DNA from: Gemmatimonadales bacterium
Lineage (GTDB): Bacteria; Gemmatimonadota; Gemmatimonadetes; Gemmatimonadales; GWC2-71-9
Reading direction: 5' to 3'
Assembly (NCBI GenBank): GCA_041390145.1
Contig: JAWKQM010000006.1
Span: 1 to 64,000, forward strand
Length of the DNA stretch: 64,000 nt
The position numbers and the translations under genes are program-made. Below are positions 55,979 to 64,000 of this stretch, piece by piece; the stretch's first letter is position 1, and the number at the start of each line of letters is the position of its first letter. The notes below the pieces were generated by a model. That model was not told the origin of the DNA. It was given only the letters and a program-made list of their open reading frames with translations, and searched no databases.

Positions 55979-58900
55979 ATGAACTCTCCGAAGCAGTACT
56001 GGCTGTGGACTGCGCTCCCGTGCCTCCTGATCAGTGCACTCGCGACGGCGCCGCTGGCGGCCCAGGCCTACCCCTACCGCACCGGCACCTGGACGGCGGA
56101 CTCGTTCGGAAACCACCGCGCGGTGGTGTCCGTAACGGCGCCCGCCCCCGCCGTCTGGGCACACCTCCCCTGGCGTCGTCCCGACCGCAACCCGGCCCAG
56201 AAGGACATCTGGGTCGTTGATGCGCAGACCGGCCAGCGGGTCATGAACGTGTTCCGCGGGCCGATCAACCGCGAGGCGGGCAATATCGTGTTCGAGCCGA
56301 CCAGCGGACCGGGGGAGTACTACGTCTACTACCTCCGCTATACCGGAACCGTCGCCTCGAGCTACCCCAAGCTTACCTATCCGGGCCCCGATTCGACGGC
56401 CTCCGCCACATGGCTTGGCCTCTTCGATGCCGGGGGCATGAGCCGCCTGCCAGAGGCTCGGCTCATTGCCTTCGAGGCGGCGGACACCCTCGATTCGTTC
56501 TACCCGATGCAGGTGATCGCGACCACCACCGAGACCTCACAGGTGCTGGCGCGCTCGCCCGACACGCCTTTTCTCGTCTTTCCCGAGGACCGCACCCACC
56601 CTATCGTCATGCCTGGCGACCTGCCGCAGCGCTGGGTGGACCGGACCGGCCCGCCGGCCTTTGCCGGCAGCGCCTTTCGCGGCGAGTTCTACGCCTTTCA
56701 GCTTGGTGTGTGGGCGGCGCGGGGGGCACTGACCGATGTGCGCGTGGAGTTTGCTCCGCTGTCGGGAGCCGCCGGCAGTATCCCCGCCTCCGCCCTCCGG
56801 TGCTTCAACCAGGGGGGCGTCGATTGGCAGGGGCGGAACTTCACCACCACTGTCGACATTCCCCTCGGTCACATTCAACCGATCTGGTGCGGCGTCCAGG
56901 TGCCCGTCGACGCCCGTCCCGGCGAGTATCGCGGCACCGTCACGGTCTCCGCCGCCGGCGTCGCGTCGCTTCCGGTGGCGGTGACAATGGCCGTCTCGCC
57001 GGACACCATCCGCAATGCCGGCGCGGATGAACCCTGGCGACTCGCGCGCCTCGCGTGGCTCGACTCCCGCCTTGAGGAAGACCACGGCATCGTCCCACCC
57101 TACACCCCCGTTTCCCGCCGAGGCGACACCCTCGGCGTCCTCGGGCGCAAGATGGTCGTCGGCAGGAACGGGCTCCCGACGTCCATCCGGAGCTTCTTCA
57201 CCATCGAGATGACCTCGATCGGCGAGGCACCGAGAGAGGTCCTCGCCGCACCGGTCCAGCTGGCGGCCACTGGCGCTGACGGCCGAGAACTGGCCTGGAC
57301 TTCGTCGGGGATGCGGGTGCTCGAGCACGATACTGGCTTGATTCGCTGGGAGTCCTCCTCCGCCGCGGGCGCGCTCCGCATGCAGGTGACCGGCAGTCTG
57401 GAGTTCGACGGCAACGCAGAATTCTCCGTGGCGATTGCCGCCGATTCCGCCCTGGCGCTGCGTGACATTCGCCTGGAAATCCCACTGCGTCCCGAGGCAG
57501 CGCGATACATGATGGGGCTCGGCTACAAGGGTGGCGCGCGCCCCGACTCCCTCGACTGGACCTGGGAGGTCAAGCACAACCAGGACGGCGCCTGGCTGGG
57601 CGACGTGAACGCCGGCGTCCAGTTCAGCCTCAAGGATGACAAGTACAGCCGGCCGCTCAACACCAACTTCTACCTGTCCAAACCGCTGGTGATGCCCGCG
57701 TCCTGGGCGAACGCAGGGCAGGGGGGCTGCCGACTCCGCGCGCGGCGGGAGGTCTACTCCGTCGTCTGCTACAGCGGCCCCCGGACCATGGCCGCCGGCG
57801 AGGTCCAGCACTACGACTTCCGCCTCTTGCTGACACCCTTCCATCCGATCGACCCGACGGCGCAGTGGGCCACCCGATATTTCCATTCGTATGTGCCGCT
57901 CGACTCCATCGCCAAGATGGGGGCCAATACCGTCAACGTGCACCACGCGACGGCCATCAATCCCTTCATCAACTATCCCTTCCTCCGCCCCGATGCGATG
58001 AAGGCCTACGTGGACAGCGCCCACGCCATGGGGATGCGGGTGAAGATTTACTACACCGTCCGCGAACTGACGAATCACGCCCCGGAAATCCCCGCGCTCC
58101 GGAGCCTCGGCACGGAAGTCATCGCCCCCGGTCCCGGCGGCGGGGCGTCCTGGCTGCAGGAACACCTCGACGGGAACTACATCGGCGGCTGGTATGTGCC
58201 GCGGATTCGGGATGCCGCCGTCGTCAACACCGGGATCTCCCGGTGGCACAACTTCTATGTGGAGGGACTGGACTGGCTGGTGGAGAACATCGGGATCGAC
58301 GGGCTGTACATCGACGATGTCGCCTTTGACCGGAGCATCATGGTCCGGGTGCGGAAGGCGTTGACCCGCGGCCGGCCGGCGCCGCTGATCGACCTCCATT
58401 CGGCCAATCAGTACAACCCGCGCGACGGCTTCGCGAGCAGCGCCAATCTCTACCTTGAGCACTTCCCCTTCATCGACCGGCTCTGGTTCGGCGAGTACTT
58501 CGATTACGATTCCTCGCCGGCCTACTGGCTCGTCGAAATGTCCGGCATTCCCTACGGCCTCATGGGCGAGATGCTCGAGGGCGGGGGCAACCCCTGGCGC
58601 GGGATGCTCTTCGGCATGACCAACCGGCTCCCCTGGTCGGGAGATCCGCGCGAACTCTGGAACTTCTGGGACACCTACCGGATCCAGGACACCCGGATGA
58701 TCGGCTGGTGGGTGCCTGGTTCGCCGGTGCGCACAGGCCGGCCCGATGTGCTCGCGACGGTCTACCAGGGGGAGGGGCGCAGCATCGTGGCCGTGGCGAG
58801 TTGGGCGTCCGATACCGCGCGGGTTCGCCTCGCGGTCGACTGGACCCGCCTCGGCCTCGACCCGGCCACCGCGCGTATCGTCGCGCCCGAGGTGCCTGGC

Positions 58901-59005
58901 TACCAGCCCGCCGCTGCGTTCGGGCCCTATGATCCCATCCCGGTTGCGCCGGGACGGGGGTGGCTGCTCCTTTTCGAGTCGGTCCCGGCGAAGCCGGGAT
59001 CCTGA
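55979..59005 (+). CDS. DUF6067/GH-like secreted protein
   Basis: This 1008-aa protein has a signal peptide ending PLAAQ. It then has beta-sandwich N-terminal domains with GH123_N-like features (FRGEFYAFQLGVWAA, VPVDARPGEYRGTVTVSA), and a C-terminal TIM-barrel-like region (about 620-930). The barrel includes MGANTVNVHH, MRVKIYYTVRE, WLVENIGIDGLYIDDVAFDR and FIDRLWFGEYFDYD, where acidic residues could be catalytic. It resembles DUF6067 glycoside-hydrolase-related proteins. GAGG precedes ATG 55979. The sugar substrate is unknown. Confidence 0.8.
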   Translation: MNSPKQYWLWTALPCLLISALATAPLAAQAYPYRTGTWTADSFGNHRAVVSVTAPAPAVWAHLPWRRPDRNPAQKDIWVVDAQTGQRVMNVFRGPINREAGNIVFEPTSGPGEYYVYYLRYTGTVASSYPKLTYPGPDSTASATWLGLFDAGGMSRLPEARLIAFEAADTLDSFYPMQVIATTTETSQVLARSPDTPFLVFPEDRTHPIVMPGDLPQRWVDRTGPPAFAGSAFRGEFYAFQLGVWAARGALTDVRVEFAPLSGAAGSIPASALRCFNQGGVDWQGRNFTTTVDIPLGHIQPIWCGVQVPVDARPGEYRGTVTVSAAGVASLPVAVTMAVSPDTIRNAGADEPWRLARLAWLDSRLEEDHGIVPPYTPVSRRGDTLGVLGRKMVVGRNGLPTSIRSFFTIEMTSIGEAPREVLAAPVQLAATGADGRELAWTSSGMRVLEHDTGLIRWESSSAAGALRMQVTGSLEFDGNAEFSVAIAADSALALRDIRLEIPLRPEAARYMMGLGYKGGARPDSLDWTWEVKHNQDGAWLGDVNAGVQFSLKDDKYSRPLNTNFYLSKPLVMPASWANAGQGGCRLRARREVYSVVCYSGPRTMAAGEVQHYDFRLLLTPFHPIDPTAQWATRYFHSYVPLDSIAKMGANTVNVHHATAINPFINYPFLRPDAMKAYVDSAHAMGMRVKIYYTVRELTNHAPEIPALRSLGTEVIAPGPGGGASWLQEHLDGNYIGGWYVPRIRDAAVVNTGISRWHNFYVEGLDWLVENIGIDGLYIDDVAFDRSIMVRVRKALTRGRPAPLIDLHSANQYNPRDGFASSANLYLEHFPFIDRLWFGEYFDYDSSPAYWLVEMSGIPYGLMGEMLEGGGNPWRGMLFGMTNRLPWSGDPRELWNFWDTYRIQDTRMIGWWVPGSPVRTGRPDVLATVYQGEGRSIVAVASWASDTARVRLAVDWTRLGLDPATARIVAPEVPGYQPAAAFGPYDPIPVAPGRGWLLLFESVPAKPGS

Positions 59006-59032
59006 CCACACTCTGACTGCGAGGATCGATCC

Positions 59033-59296
59033 ATGACGACCATGCGTGAACGCCTGCGCGAGATGCTGGAAAAGCTCGAGCAGGAACGCGACGAACTGAA
59101 GGTGCGTGCGCACCTTGGCAAGGCCGAGGCGAAGGAGGAGTGGGAGAAGATGGAGGGACGGATCGCCGAATTGCGTAGCCGCCTCGACAAGGCGGGCGAC
59201 GAAGCCGGCGACGTGATGGAGGATGTCGGCGCCGCCGCGAAACTGCTCGGTGAGGAAATCCGCGAGGGCTTTGCACGCATCAGAAAGTCCCTGTGA
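59033..59296 (+). CDS. Small coiled-coil protein
   Basis: This 87-aa protein is charged and almost wholly helical, with heptad-like Leu spacing (LREMLEKLEQERDELKV, ELRSRLDKAGDEA). No family was recognised. It overlaps the SRPBCC gene by 4 bp (GTGA), so the two are probably co-translated. Confidence 0.7.
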   Translation: MTTMRERLREMLEKLEQERDELKVRAHLGKAEAKEEWEKMEGRIAELRSRLDKAGDEAGDVMEDVGAAAKLLGEEIREGFARIRKSL

Positions 59297-59769
59297 AGGC
59301 AGGGCAGCGGGCGTCCGCCGATCCGCACCGGCTCGAACATCGGGTGCGGATCGCTGCGCCGCGGGATCGGGTCTGGCGGCTGGTGGAGGAGCCGGAGGCC
59401 CTGATGCAGTGGGTCCACGGCCTCCGGAGTGTGACGGCAGCGGGGGGTGGGCCGGGCGGGTTCGCCCTTGGCGCCACCTTCGTTCAGCGGGTGAAGATCG
59501 GTCTCGTCCCGTCGGCATGCAAAGGCGAGGTAACGGCGTTCGAGGCCCCGTCCCGGCTGGCGGTGGTGGTGCACCACTCGCTGTTTCAGCTTGATATCGG
59601 GTATGACTTCGCCGCCGACGGTGGCCGCGCCACCAAGGTGGTCTGCCAGGCGTCGGTGCACGGCCTGGCGCTCGGCACGGTGATTCCGCGGCGGAAGGTG
59701 GAGGCGGTCACCTCGGAACTGCTCGAGGAGCATCTCTCCGCGCTGAGGGCGCTGGCCGAGCGCGGGTGA
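59293..59769 (+). CDS. SRPBCC family protein
   Basis: This 158-aa protein has the START/SRPBCC layout: an N-terminal strand LEHRVRIAAPRDRVWRLVEEP, a helix, and a strand set ending in a long C-terminal helix (RRKVEAVTSELLEEHLSALRAL). Such proteins bind hydrophobic ligands. It starts with GTG overlapping the coiled-coil gene. Ligand is unknown. Confidence 0.8.
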   Translation: MKAGQRASADPHRLEHRVRIAAPRDRVWRLVEEPEALMQWVHGLRSVTAAGGGPGGFALGATFVQRVKIGLVPSACKGEVTAFEAPSRLAVVVHHSLFQLDIGYDFAADGGRATKVVCQASVHGLALGTVIPRRKVEAVTSELLEEHLSALRALAERG

Positions 59770-59811
59770 ATCCGTTAGAATCCGGAATCTATCTTCCACA
59801 TGGGGAACGCT

Positions 59812-59940
59812 ATGCCAGTCACGACCTTTGGGCCGATCGTTGTGGCCGTCGCCGTCTGGTGCTTCGGATTGCTGCTGTTCAGGGGGATGGTGTTCGAGTG
59901 GCATCGCCGAGAGGCTGAGAGCCGCGAGCCCACTCGCTAA
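59812..59940 (+). CDS. Tiny single-pass membrane protein
   Basis: A 42-aa frame starts at ATG 59812 after GGGGA and ends TAA at 59938-59940; an in-frame ATG at 59800 would add four residues. It has one hydrophobic helix (VVAVAVWCFGLLLF) and a charged C-terminal tail. It lies 29 bases before the DUF411 gene. No family was recognised. Confidence 0.45.
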   Translation: MPVTTFGPIVVAVAVWCFGLLLFRGMVFEWHRREAESREPTR

Positions 59941-59969
59941 GCCCCGGTCTTCGCCGAAATGAGGTTGTC

Positions 59970-60446
59970 ATGAGAGTGTCCCGAATCGTCCCCGTATTCA
60001 TCGCGCTGTTCGCCGTCGTGGCGCTTGGCGCCGCCGCCAATAGGCCGGCGCCCGCGAGGTTGGGAGACGCCAGTTCGGTCATCACGGTGTACAAGTCCCC
60101 CTCCTGCGGCTGCTGCGGTGCGTGGGTGGACTACCTGCGGGCAAATGGCTTTGAGGTCAAGACCGTCGATCTCGACGATCTCAGCGAGATCAAGACCATG
60201 TCGGGTGTGCCCCGGCCGATCCAGACCTGTCACACGGCGGTGGTGGGTGGGTACGTCATCGAGGGCCATGTCCCGGTCGATGCCATCGCCAAAATGCTCA
60301 AGGAACAGCCGAACATCGCCGGGATCGGCGTGGCCGGCATGCCGATCGGTTCTCCCGGCATGGAAGTGCCGGGCACTCCCGCGCAGCACTACGACGTGTT
60401 GTCGTGGGACAAGACCGGCAAGACGAGCGTGTACGCCAAGAAGTAG
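59970..60446 (+). CDS. DUF411 metal-binding protein
   Basis: This 158-aa protein has an N-terminal hydrophobic signal or anchor and a DUF411 domain. The CGCC motif lies in YKSPSCGCCGAWVDYL, and IQTCHTAVVGGYVIEGHVPVDAI carries the conserved Cys-His. DUF411 proteins are linked to copper or other metal handling in the periplasm. A GAGG site precedes the ATG. Confidence 0.9.
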   Translation: MRVSRIVPVFIALFAVVALGAAANRPAPARLGDASSVITVYKSPSCGCCGAWVDYLRANGFEVKTVDLDDLSEIKTMSGVPRPIQTCHTAVVGGYVIEGHVPVDAIAKMLKEQPNIAGIGVAGMPIGSPGMEVPGTPAQHYDVLSWDKTGKTSVYAKK

Positions 60447-60455
60447 TCCCGCCTC

Positions 60456-60488
60456 GGCGCCGGCGGACAGGCTGGAGCTGTCGGCGCC
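60456..60488 (+). terminator. Hairpin after the DUF411 gene
   Basis: GGCGCC and GACAG pair with CTGTC and GGCGCC around GCTGGAG, with a small bulge. It follows the DUF411 stop by 10 bases. No T tract is seen. Confidence 0.4.
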
Positions 60489-60561
60489 GCAGGAAACCCC
60501 CTCTGTACCGGGCGCGTAGGGCAGGGAGTCCCGTTTTCCACTCCCGTCACCCGAGCGCCTG

Positions 60562-61095
60562 ATGCTTCCTCCCCGGTCCATTCGTCGCAGCCTTCCCATT
60601 CTCATCCTGACGCTCACGCTGGCCTCCGCCGGAAGCGCCCAGGCGCAGGGTCAACGGGGCTGTGTCGCTCCCGAATACCGTCAGTTCGATTTCTGGGCTG
60701 GTTCATGGTCGGTGACGACCCCCCGGGGGCAGGTGGCGGGGACGAATCGCATTGAGAAGATCCTCGGGGGCTGCGCCCTGCAGGAGCACTGGGCCAGTTC
60801 GAACGGTGGAGACGGCACCAGCCTCAACATGTGGAACGCCGCCGACAGCACCTGGCGGCAGGTGTGGATGGATGCCGGCGGCAACCTGCTGGAGCTGAAG
60901 GGCAAGTTGGTCGGGAAGGACATGGTCCTTTCCGGGACGCGGCCGACGGCGGGCCATCCGGACCAGGTCACCACGGACCGGGTCACCTGGACGCCGCTCG
61001 CCAATGGTACGGTCCGCCAACTCTGGGAGTCGTCCACCGATGGCGGCGCCACGTGGACAACGGCCTTCGACGGTATCTATGCCCGCGAGCCCTGA
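60562..61095 (+). CDS. DUF1579-like exported protein
   Basis: This 177-aa protein has a signal peptide ending AQAQ, then a DUF1579-like beta-barrel domain that begins YRQFDFWAGSWSV and includes GGCALQEHW, RQVWMDAGGNLL and LWESSTDGGATWTTAFDG. Function is unknown; related domains bind small ligands. The 3' end overlaps the start of the DUF1835 gene by 17 bases in another frame. Confidence 0.8.
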   Translation: MLPPRSIRRSLPILILTLTLASAGSAQAQGQRGCVAPEYRQFDFWAGSWSVTTPRGQVAGTNRIEKILGGCALQEHWASSNGGDGTSLNMWNAADSTWRQVWMDAGGNLLELKGKLVGKDMVLSGTRPTAGHPDQVTTDRVTWTPLANGTVRQLWESSTDGGATWTTAFDGIYAREP

Positions 61096-62041
61096 GCGGC
61101 TGCACATCACCAACGGCGATGCCGCCGCCGAGCGCATCCTCGAGGCGGGCGTCGGCGGAAGCCTGCTGCCCTGGCGTGATGTGCTCCACGAAGGGCCGGT
61201 GCCTGCCGGCCTCGCGCTGGACGACCTTACGGCTGTCCGCGCGGAGTTCATCGGCGGTGCGGGATGGGACGACCCGGACCAGGTGCTTCCCCGGCTGCGG
61301 TGGCGCGACGCGATGCTCGCGGGGTTCCGGGCGTACGCCGAGGTGGTGCTCTGGTTTGAGCATGATCTTTACGACCAGCTGCAACTGTTGCAGGTGCTCG
61401 ACTGGTTCGGGACAGCCGACCTCGGACCGGTGCGACTCTCGCTGATCAATCCGGGGGAGTTTCTCGGGATGCAGGCGGCGACGCGGATGCGGGACCTATT
61501 CGCGGCCCGCCGTGCGGTGACGCCGGAGGTCCTGGCCCTTGCGACCGCCGCCTGGCACGAGTTCCGGGCGACCGACCCGACCGCACTGGCCGGGCGCGCA
61601 GGCGCACCGTCGCCGCTCCTTCCCCACCTGGCCCCGGCGCTCACTCGGCTTCTGGAGGAGTATCCCGGCGCTGACGATGGCTTGTCCCGGACCGAACGAC
61701 AGATCCTCGCGGCGCTCGCCGACGGACCGCTGTCGTTCGGAAAGCTCTTCCGGGCCGCCCATCTCGACCGGGAGGAAGCCGAGTTCCTCGGCGACCTGGT
61801 CTTCAAGTGGCAGGTTGCCCGGCTTGCCGACGCCACGGTTCCTCCCCTTCGCTACTGCGATCCGGACAGGCGTGAGATCGAACTCACGCTGGCCGGTGCG
61901 GACGCGCTGGCGGGACGGTTTGACCACGTGGAGGTCAACGGCGTGGATCGTTGGATTGGGGGCGTGCACCTGGAGGGGCGGAGCGTGGACTGGCGGTGGT
62001 CGCCAGCCCAGGGCAGGCTCTGTTCGGTGTGGCCCGGTTGA
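61079..62041 (+). CDS. DUF1835 domain-containing protein
   Basis: This 320-aa cytosolic protein has the DUF1835 start LHITNGDAAAERILEAG followed by LPWRDVLHEGPVPAGL, then WFEHDLYDQLQLLQVLDWF. A helical C-terminal region ends in a winged-helix-like part (LSRTERQILAALADGPLSF, KLFRAAHLDREEAEFLGD). The ATG at 61079 overlaps the DUF1579 gene by 17 bases. Function is unknown. Confidence 0.85.
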   Translation: MPASPERLHITNGDAAAERILEAGVGGSLLPWRDVLHEGPVPAGLALDDLTAVRAEFIGGAGWDDPDQVLPRLRWRDAMLAGFRAYAEVVLWFEHDLYDQLQLLQVLDWFGTADLGPVRLSLINPGEFLGMQAATRMRDLFAARRAVTPEVLALATAAWHEFRATDPTALAGRAGAPSPLLPHLAPALTRLLEEYPGADDGLSRTERQILAALADGPLSFGKLFRAAHLDREEAEFLGDLVFKWQVARLADATVPPLRYCDPDRREIELTLAGADALAGRFDHVEVNGVDRWIGGVHLEGRSVDWRWSPAQGRLCSVWPG

Positions 62042-62079
62042 TCTTGCGCTTCTCGGACTCGATTCCCATACTTGAACTC

Positions 62080-63018
62080 ATGCGCCTCCTCCAAGTTGCC
62101 CTGCTGCTCGCAATCCCAGCTCTCCCCGGTCAGCTCAAGGCTCAGGCCGCCCAGACCGTGAGCGACAGGATCGCGCTCCCTGAGGTCAAGCGAGCGGGGA
62201 AGTGGGCGTGCGGGGCACAGGCGTCCGAGGACCCTGACATTGCGGCGTTCGCTGACCGGGTGCGCCAGCAACTTCTCTCCGTGCAGGCATCGCTGCGCTC
62301 GGGGCAGAACGAGTACCTGTCGGAATCGTGGCGGTATTTCACGAATGGCGGGTTCTTCAATCCGGATGCCTACTGGGCCGCGACCCAGGTTCCCGTGGCG
62401 CGCGAGGCCCTGAGCTCCGGTTGGCCAATTCCTGCCCCGCCCCCGGATTCACTCCGCGTTTCCGGATTCGTTGCCAATGCTGAGGACACCTGGAACGGCC
62501 CCACCTTCTACGGGCCGGATCCAGAATATTTTCTCTCCGGCAGTTTCTTTGGACAGGCCTGCTTCCGTACGGTGAACGCCGACCTTTCCCCCGTTCTCGA
62601 GTGGAAGTACCCGGCCGTGCCCGAGGGATGGGTGGGCCTGGAGTTTCGGCCTGGTCCTTCGAGTGTGAGGAACGCGATCAGGGGTGTGCTTTGGTTCGAC
62701 CCGCACACGGCTGATCTTGGCGTTCTCGAGTGGCGGTACGTCAATTTGCCGAGCTGGGCCAGCGGCCTGACAGGTGGAGGCAGGTGGGCCGCCCGCTCCT
62801 GGGGTGGGGGCCGGATCGACCTCGCATCCCTGGCAGATGGCGGCCGGTTCGTCCGAGAGTGGATCGTTCGGACGCCCGTTCCTGTAGTGGATCCAAGCCG
62901 GTACTCCTCGAGTATTGGACGATACCTGGTTCGCGCTGGGCACGTTACCGAAGTCCGGGATTCTTCGGGGAAGGCCGTGGAGCGTTTTCGGTATCGCTAC
63001 GTGGACAGCGGGAGCTGA
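62080..63018 (+). CDS. Secreted YGPDPE-family protein, first copy
   Basis: This 312-aa protein has a signal peptide (MRLLQVALLLAIPALPG..., cleavage near QLKAQA). The central region has FYGPDPEYFLSGSFFGQACF and WVGLEFRPG, then VRNAIRGVLWFDPHTADL and a C-terminal strand region ending VERFRYRYVDS. The same motifs recur in the next gene, so the two are paralogues. This copy lacks the CarboxypepD_reg-like domain of the second. No described family was recognised. Confidence 0.7.
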   Translation: MRLLQVALLLAIPALPGQLKAQAAQTVSDRIALPEVKRAGKWACGAQASEDPDIAAFADRVRQQLLSVQASLRSGQNEYLSESWRYFTNGGFFNPDAYWAATQVPVAREALSSGWPIPAPPPDSLRVSGFVANAEDTWNGPTFYGPDPEYFLSGSFFGQACFRTVNADLSPVLEWKYPAVPEGWVGLEFRPGPSSVRNAIRGVLWFDPHTADLGVLEWRYVNLPSWASGLTGGGRWAARSWGGGRIDLASLADGGRFVREWIVRTPVPVVDPSRYSSSIGRYLVRAGHVTEVRDSSGKAVERFRYRYVDSGS

Positions 63019-63093
63019 AGACCGCATCGGAACACCTTTGGCACTGCGCTGACGCCCGCGCCTCCACCGGAGCAGCGGCTGAGTGGAACAGCC

Positions 63094-64000
63094 TTGGCAG
63101 GGCTGCGTCACGACAACATTCGAATACCTTCCAATCTTGGTACTCGACCCCTCGCCCCCTCCTGGTCCTCCTCCTGCTCCTGTCCCTCGCAGGCATTCTG
63201 AACGCCCAGGGCGTCCGCGGCCGGCTCCTCCAGGCCGGCTCCGGCACGCCAATCGTCGGGGCGCTTGTCGTGCTCGAGGACTCCGCGGGGAAACGGGCAG
63301 GCCAGGCGGTCACAGGGGCGGAGGGGCGTTTCGCGGTGCGTGCGCCGGCGGCTGGTCCCTACCTGCTGCGAGTCCTCCGGATCGGGTATTTCCCATACGA
63401 GTCTTCCGTCCGCATTGAGTCCGCGGAGTTCCTGGATCGAATCCTGAGCCTGTCCGGGACTCCCGTATCCCTTCCCGAGATCTCGGTGGCCGGCACGTCG
63501 ATGTGCGGCGAGCTTTCGCGGGGAGACACCCTCTCCTCGGCACTGTGGACACAGGCGGGCATCACGCTGAGCATCACGGCGCAAGCCGTCAAGCAGCGAT
63601 CCTACCGGTTCCAGACCATCGTGCACAATCGCAATGTCGATCGCTTCGGAAACGTCACGGAACTCGATGAAGCGAAGGACGCGACCGTCACGGCCTGGCC
63701 AGTCCGTGCCCCTTCGCCGGAACTCCTTCTCTCCGTCGGGTTCATCGATGACATCGACGGCAGCCCGACCTGGTACGGACCTGACCCGGAGTTTCTCCTT
63801 TCTGAGTCCTTCTTCCGCGACCACTGCTTCTGGACTGTACCCCCGGGAACCACCGAGTCCCCCGAGTGGGTAGGCCTCGCGTACGCGCCTGGTGTGAAAG
63901 ACAAGCGAGCCGATATCGAGGGGACGATCTGGCTTGACCGGAAGTCGGCGCAGCTGCGTCGGCTGAATTTCACCTATACGCGAGTCCCTAGGTGGGCACA
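63094..64000 (+). CDS. Secreted YGPDPE-family protein with CarboxypepD_reg-like domain (3' truncated)
   Basis: This gene runs off the window. The frame in phase with base 63120 encodes LLVLLLLLSLAGILNAQ, then a carboxypeptidase-regulatory-like domain (VRGRLLQAGSGTPIVGAL, GRFAVRAPAAGPYLL), an unknown domain and WYGPDPEFLLSESFFRDHCF as in the first copy. No ATG, GTG or TTG lies in that frame before the signal peptide. A TTG at 63094 in the neighbouring frame becomes usable if one C is added to the C run at about 63155-63159. This is another apparent homopolymer deletion, so the exact start is uncertain. Confidence 0.6.

Noticed and set aside
56537..59518. 993-aa open frame on the minus strand
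   Set aside because: It lies opposite the DUF6067 gene, is rich in Arg, Gly and His and has no recognisable domain; high GC opens such shadow frames.

Overview
This 64 kb window is GC-rich, densely coded bacterial chromosome. It most likely comes from Gemmatimonadota, although no rRNA or named marker proves this. The pointers are a PadR regulator paired with a large duplicated-type ABC permease, many type II lipoproteins and beta-barrel proteins, a DUF2723 membrane protein, tandem DUF3943 proteins and RCC1-like repeat lipoproteins. Genes are packed into operons, and neighbours very often share the 4-bp ATGA, GTGA or TTGA stop/start overlap.

Layout. 0-4 kb: a tandem array of three RCC1-like repeat lipoproteins, the first cut by the window edge and the third frameshifted, plus a probable decayed fourth copy. 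4-8.4 kb: a large, disrupted surface lipoprotein (DUF11 repeats plus delta-60 beta-propeller) on the minus strand. 8.6-11.7 kb: gltX, two tRNA-Ser genes, and a DUF4136 lipoprotein with a small beta-barrel protein. 11.8-22.5 kb (minus strand): a DUF2723 membrane protein, purH, purN, a gmhB-like phosphatase, selA, an Ig-like lipoprotein, valS (apparent one-base frameshift) and a BON-domain protein. 22.6-38.3 kb (plus strand): a tiny membrane protein, thrS, acetyl-CoA acetyltransferase, bioY, a CPBP protease, 3-hydroxybutyryl-CoA dehydrogenase, leucine dehydrogenase, rpiB, glyA, a Minf_1886 protein, a zinc ribbon, nnrD/E, a beta-propeller protein, thiL, plsC, eno and an FtsB-like protein.

38.3-44.1 kb: tRNA-Met followed by unusual tandem copies of its own 3' end with a terminator hairpin, then a PadR-permease pair, a rhodanese and an MltF-like lytic transglycosylase. 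44.3-51 kb: a tightly coupled operon of a small membrane protein, a cysteine synthase family enzyme, an acyltransferase, a methyltransferase-like membrane protein, msrA, two paralogous DUF3943 proteins and a lipoprotein. 51-64 kb: accessory and envelope genes (M28 peptidase, MliC-like lipoprotein, VOC-nitroreductase-mono-cluster ferredoxin operon, Spy-like protein, TspO fusion, DUF6067 glycosidase-like protein, DUF411, DUF1579, DUF1835) and two paralogous secreted proteins with a YGPDPE motif, the second cut by the window edge.

No CRISPR array, IS element, prophage or defence island was found. No gene-free stretch exceeds about 300 bases. Several frame breaks, one in the essential valS gene, are each repaired by adding one G or C to a short G/C run. 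This suggests sequence or assembly error rather than true pseudogenes in at least some cases. The most notable less-described items are the DUF3943 cassette, the tRNA 3'-end/terminator tandem repeat, the TspO fusion with its AT-rich palindromic leader, and the YGPDPE protein family.
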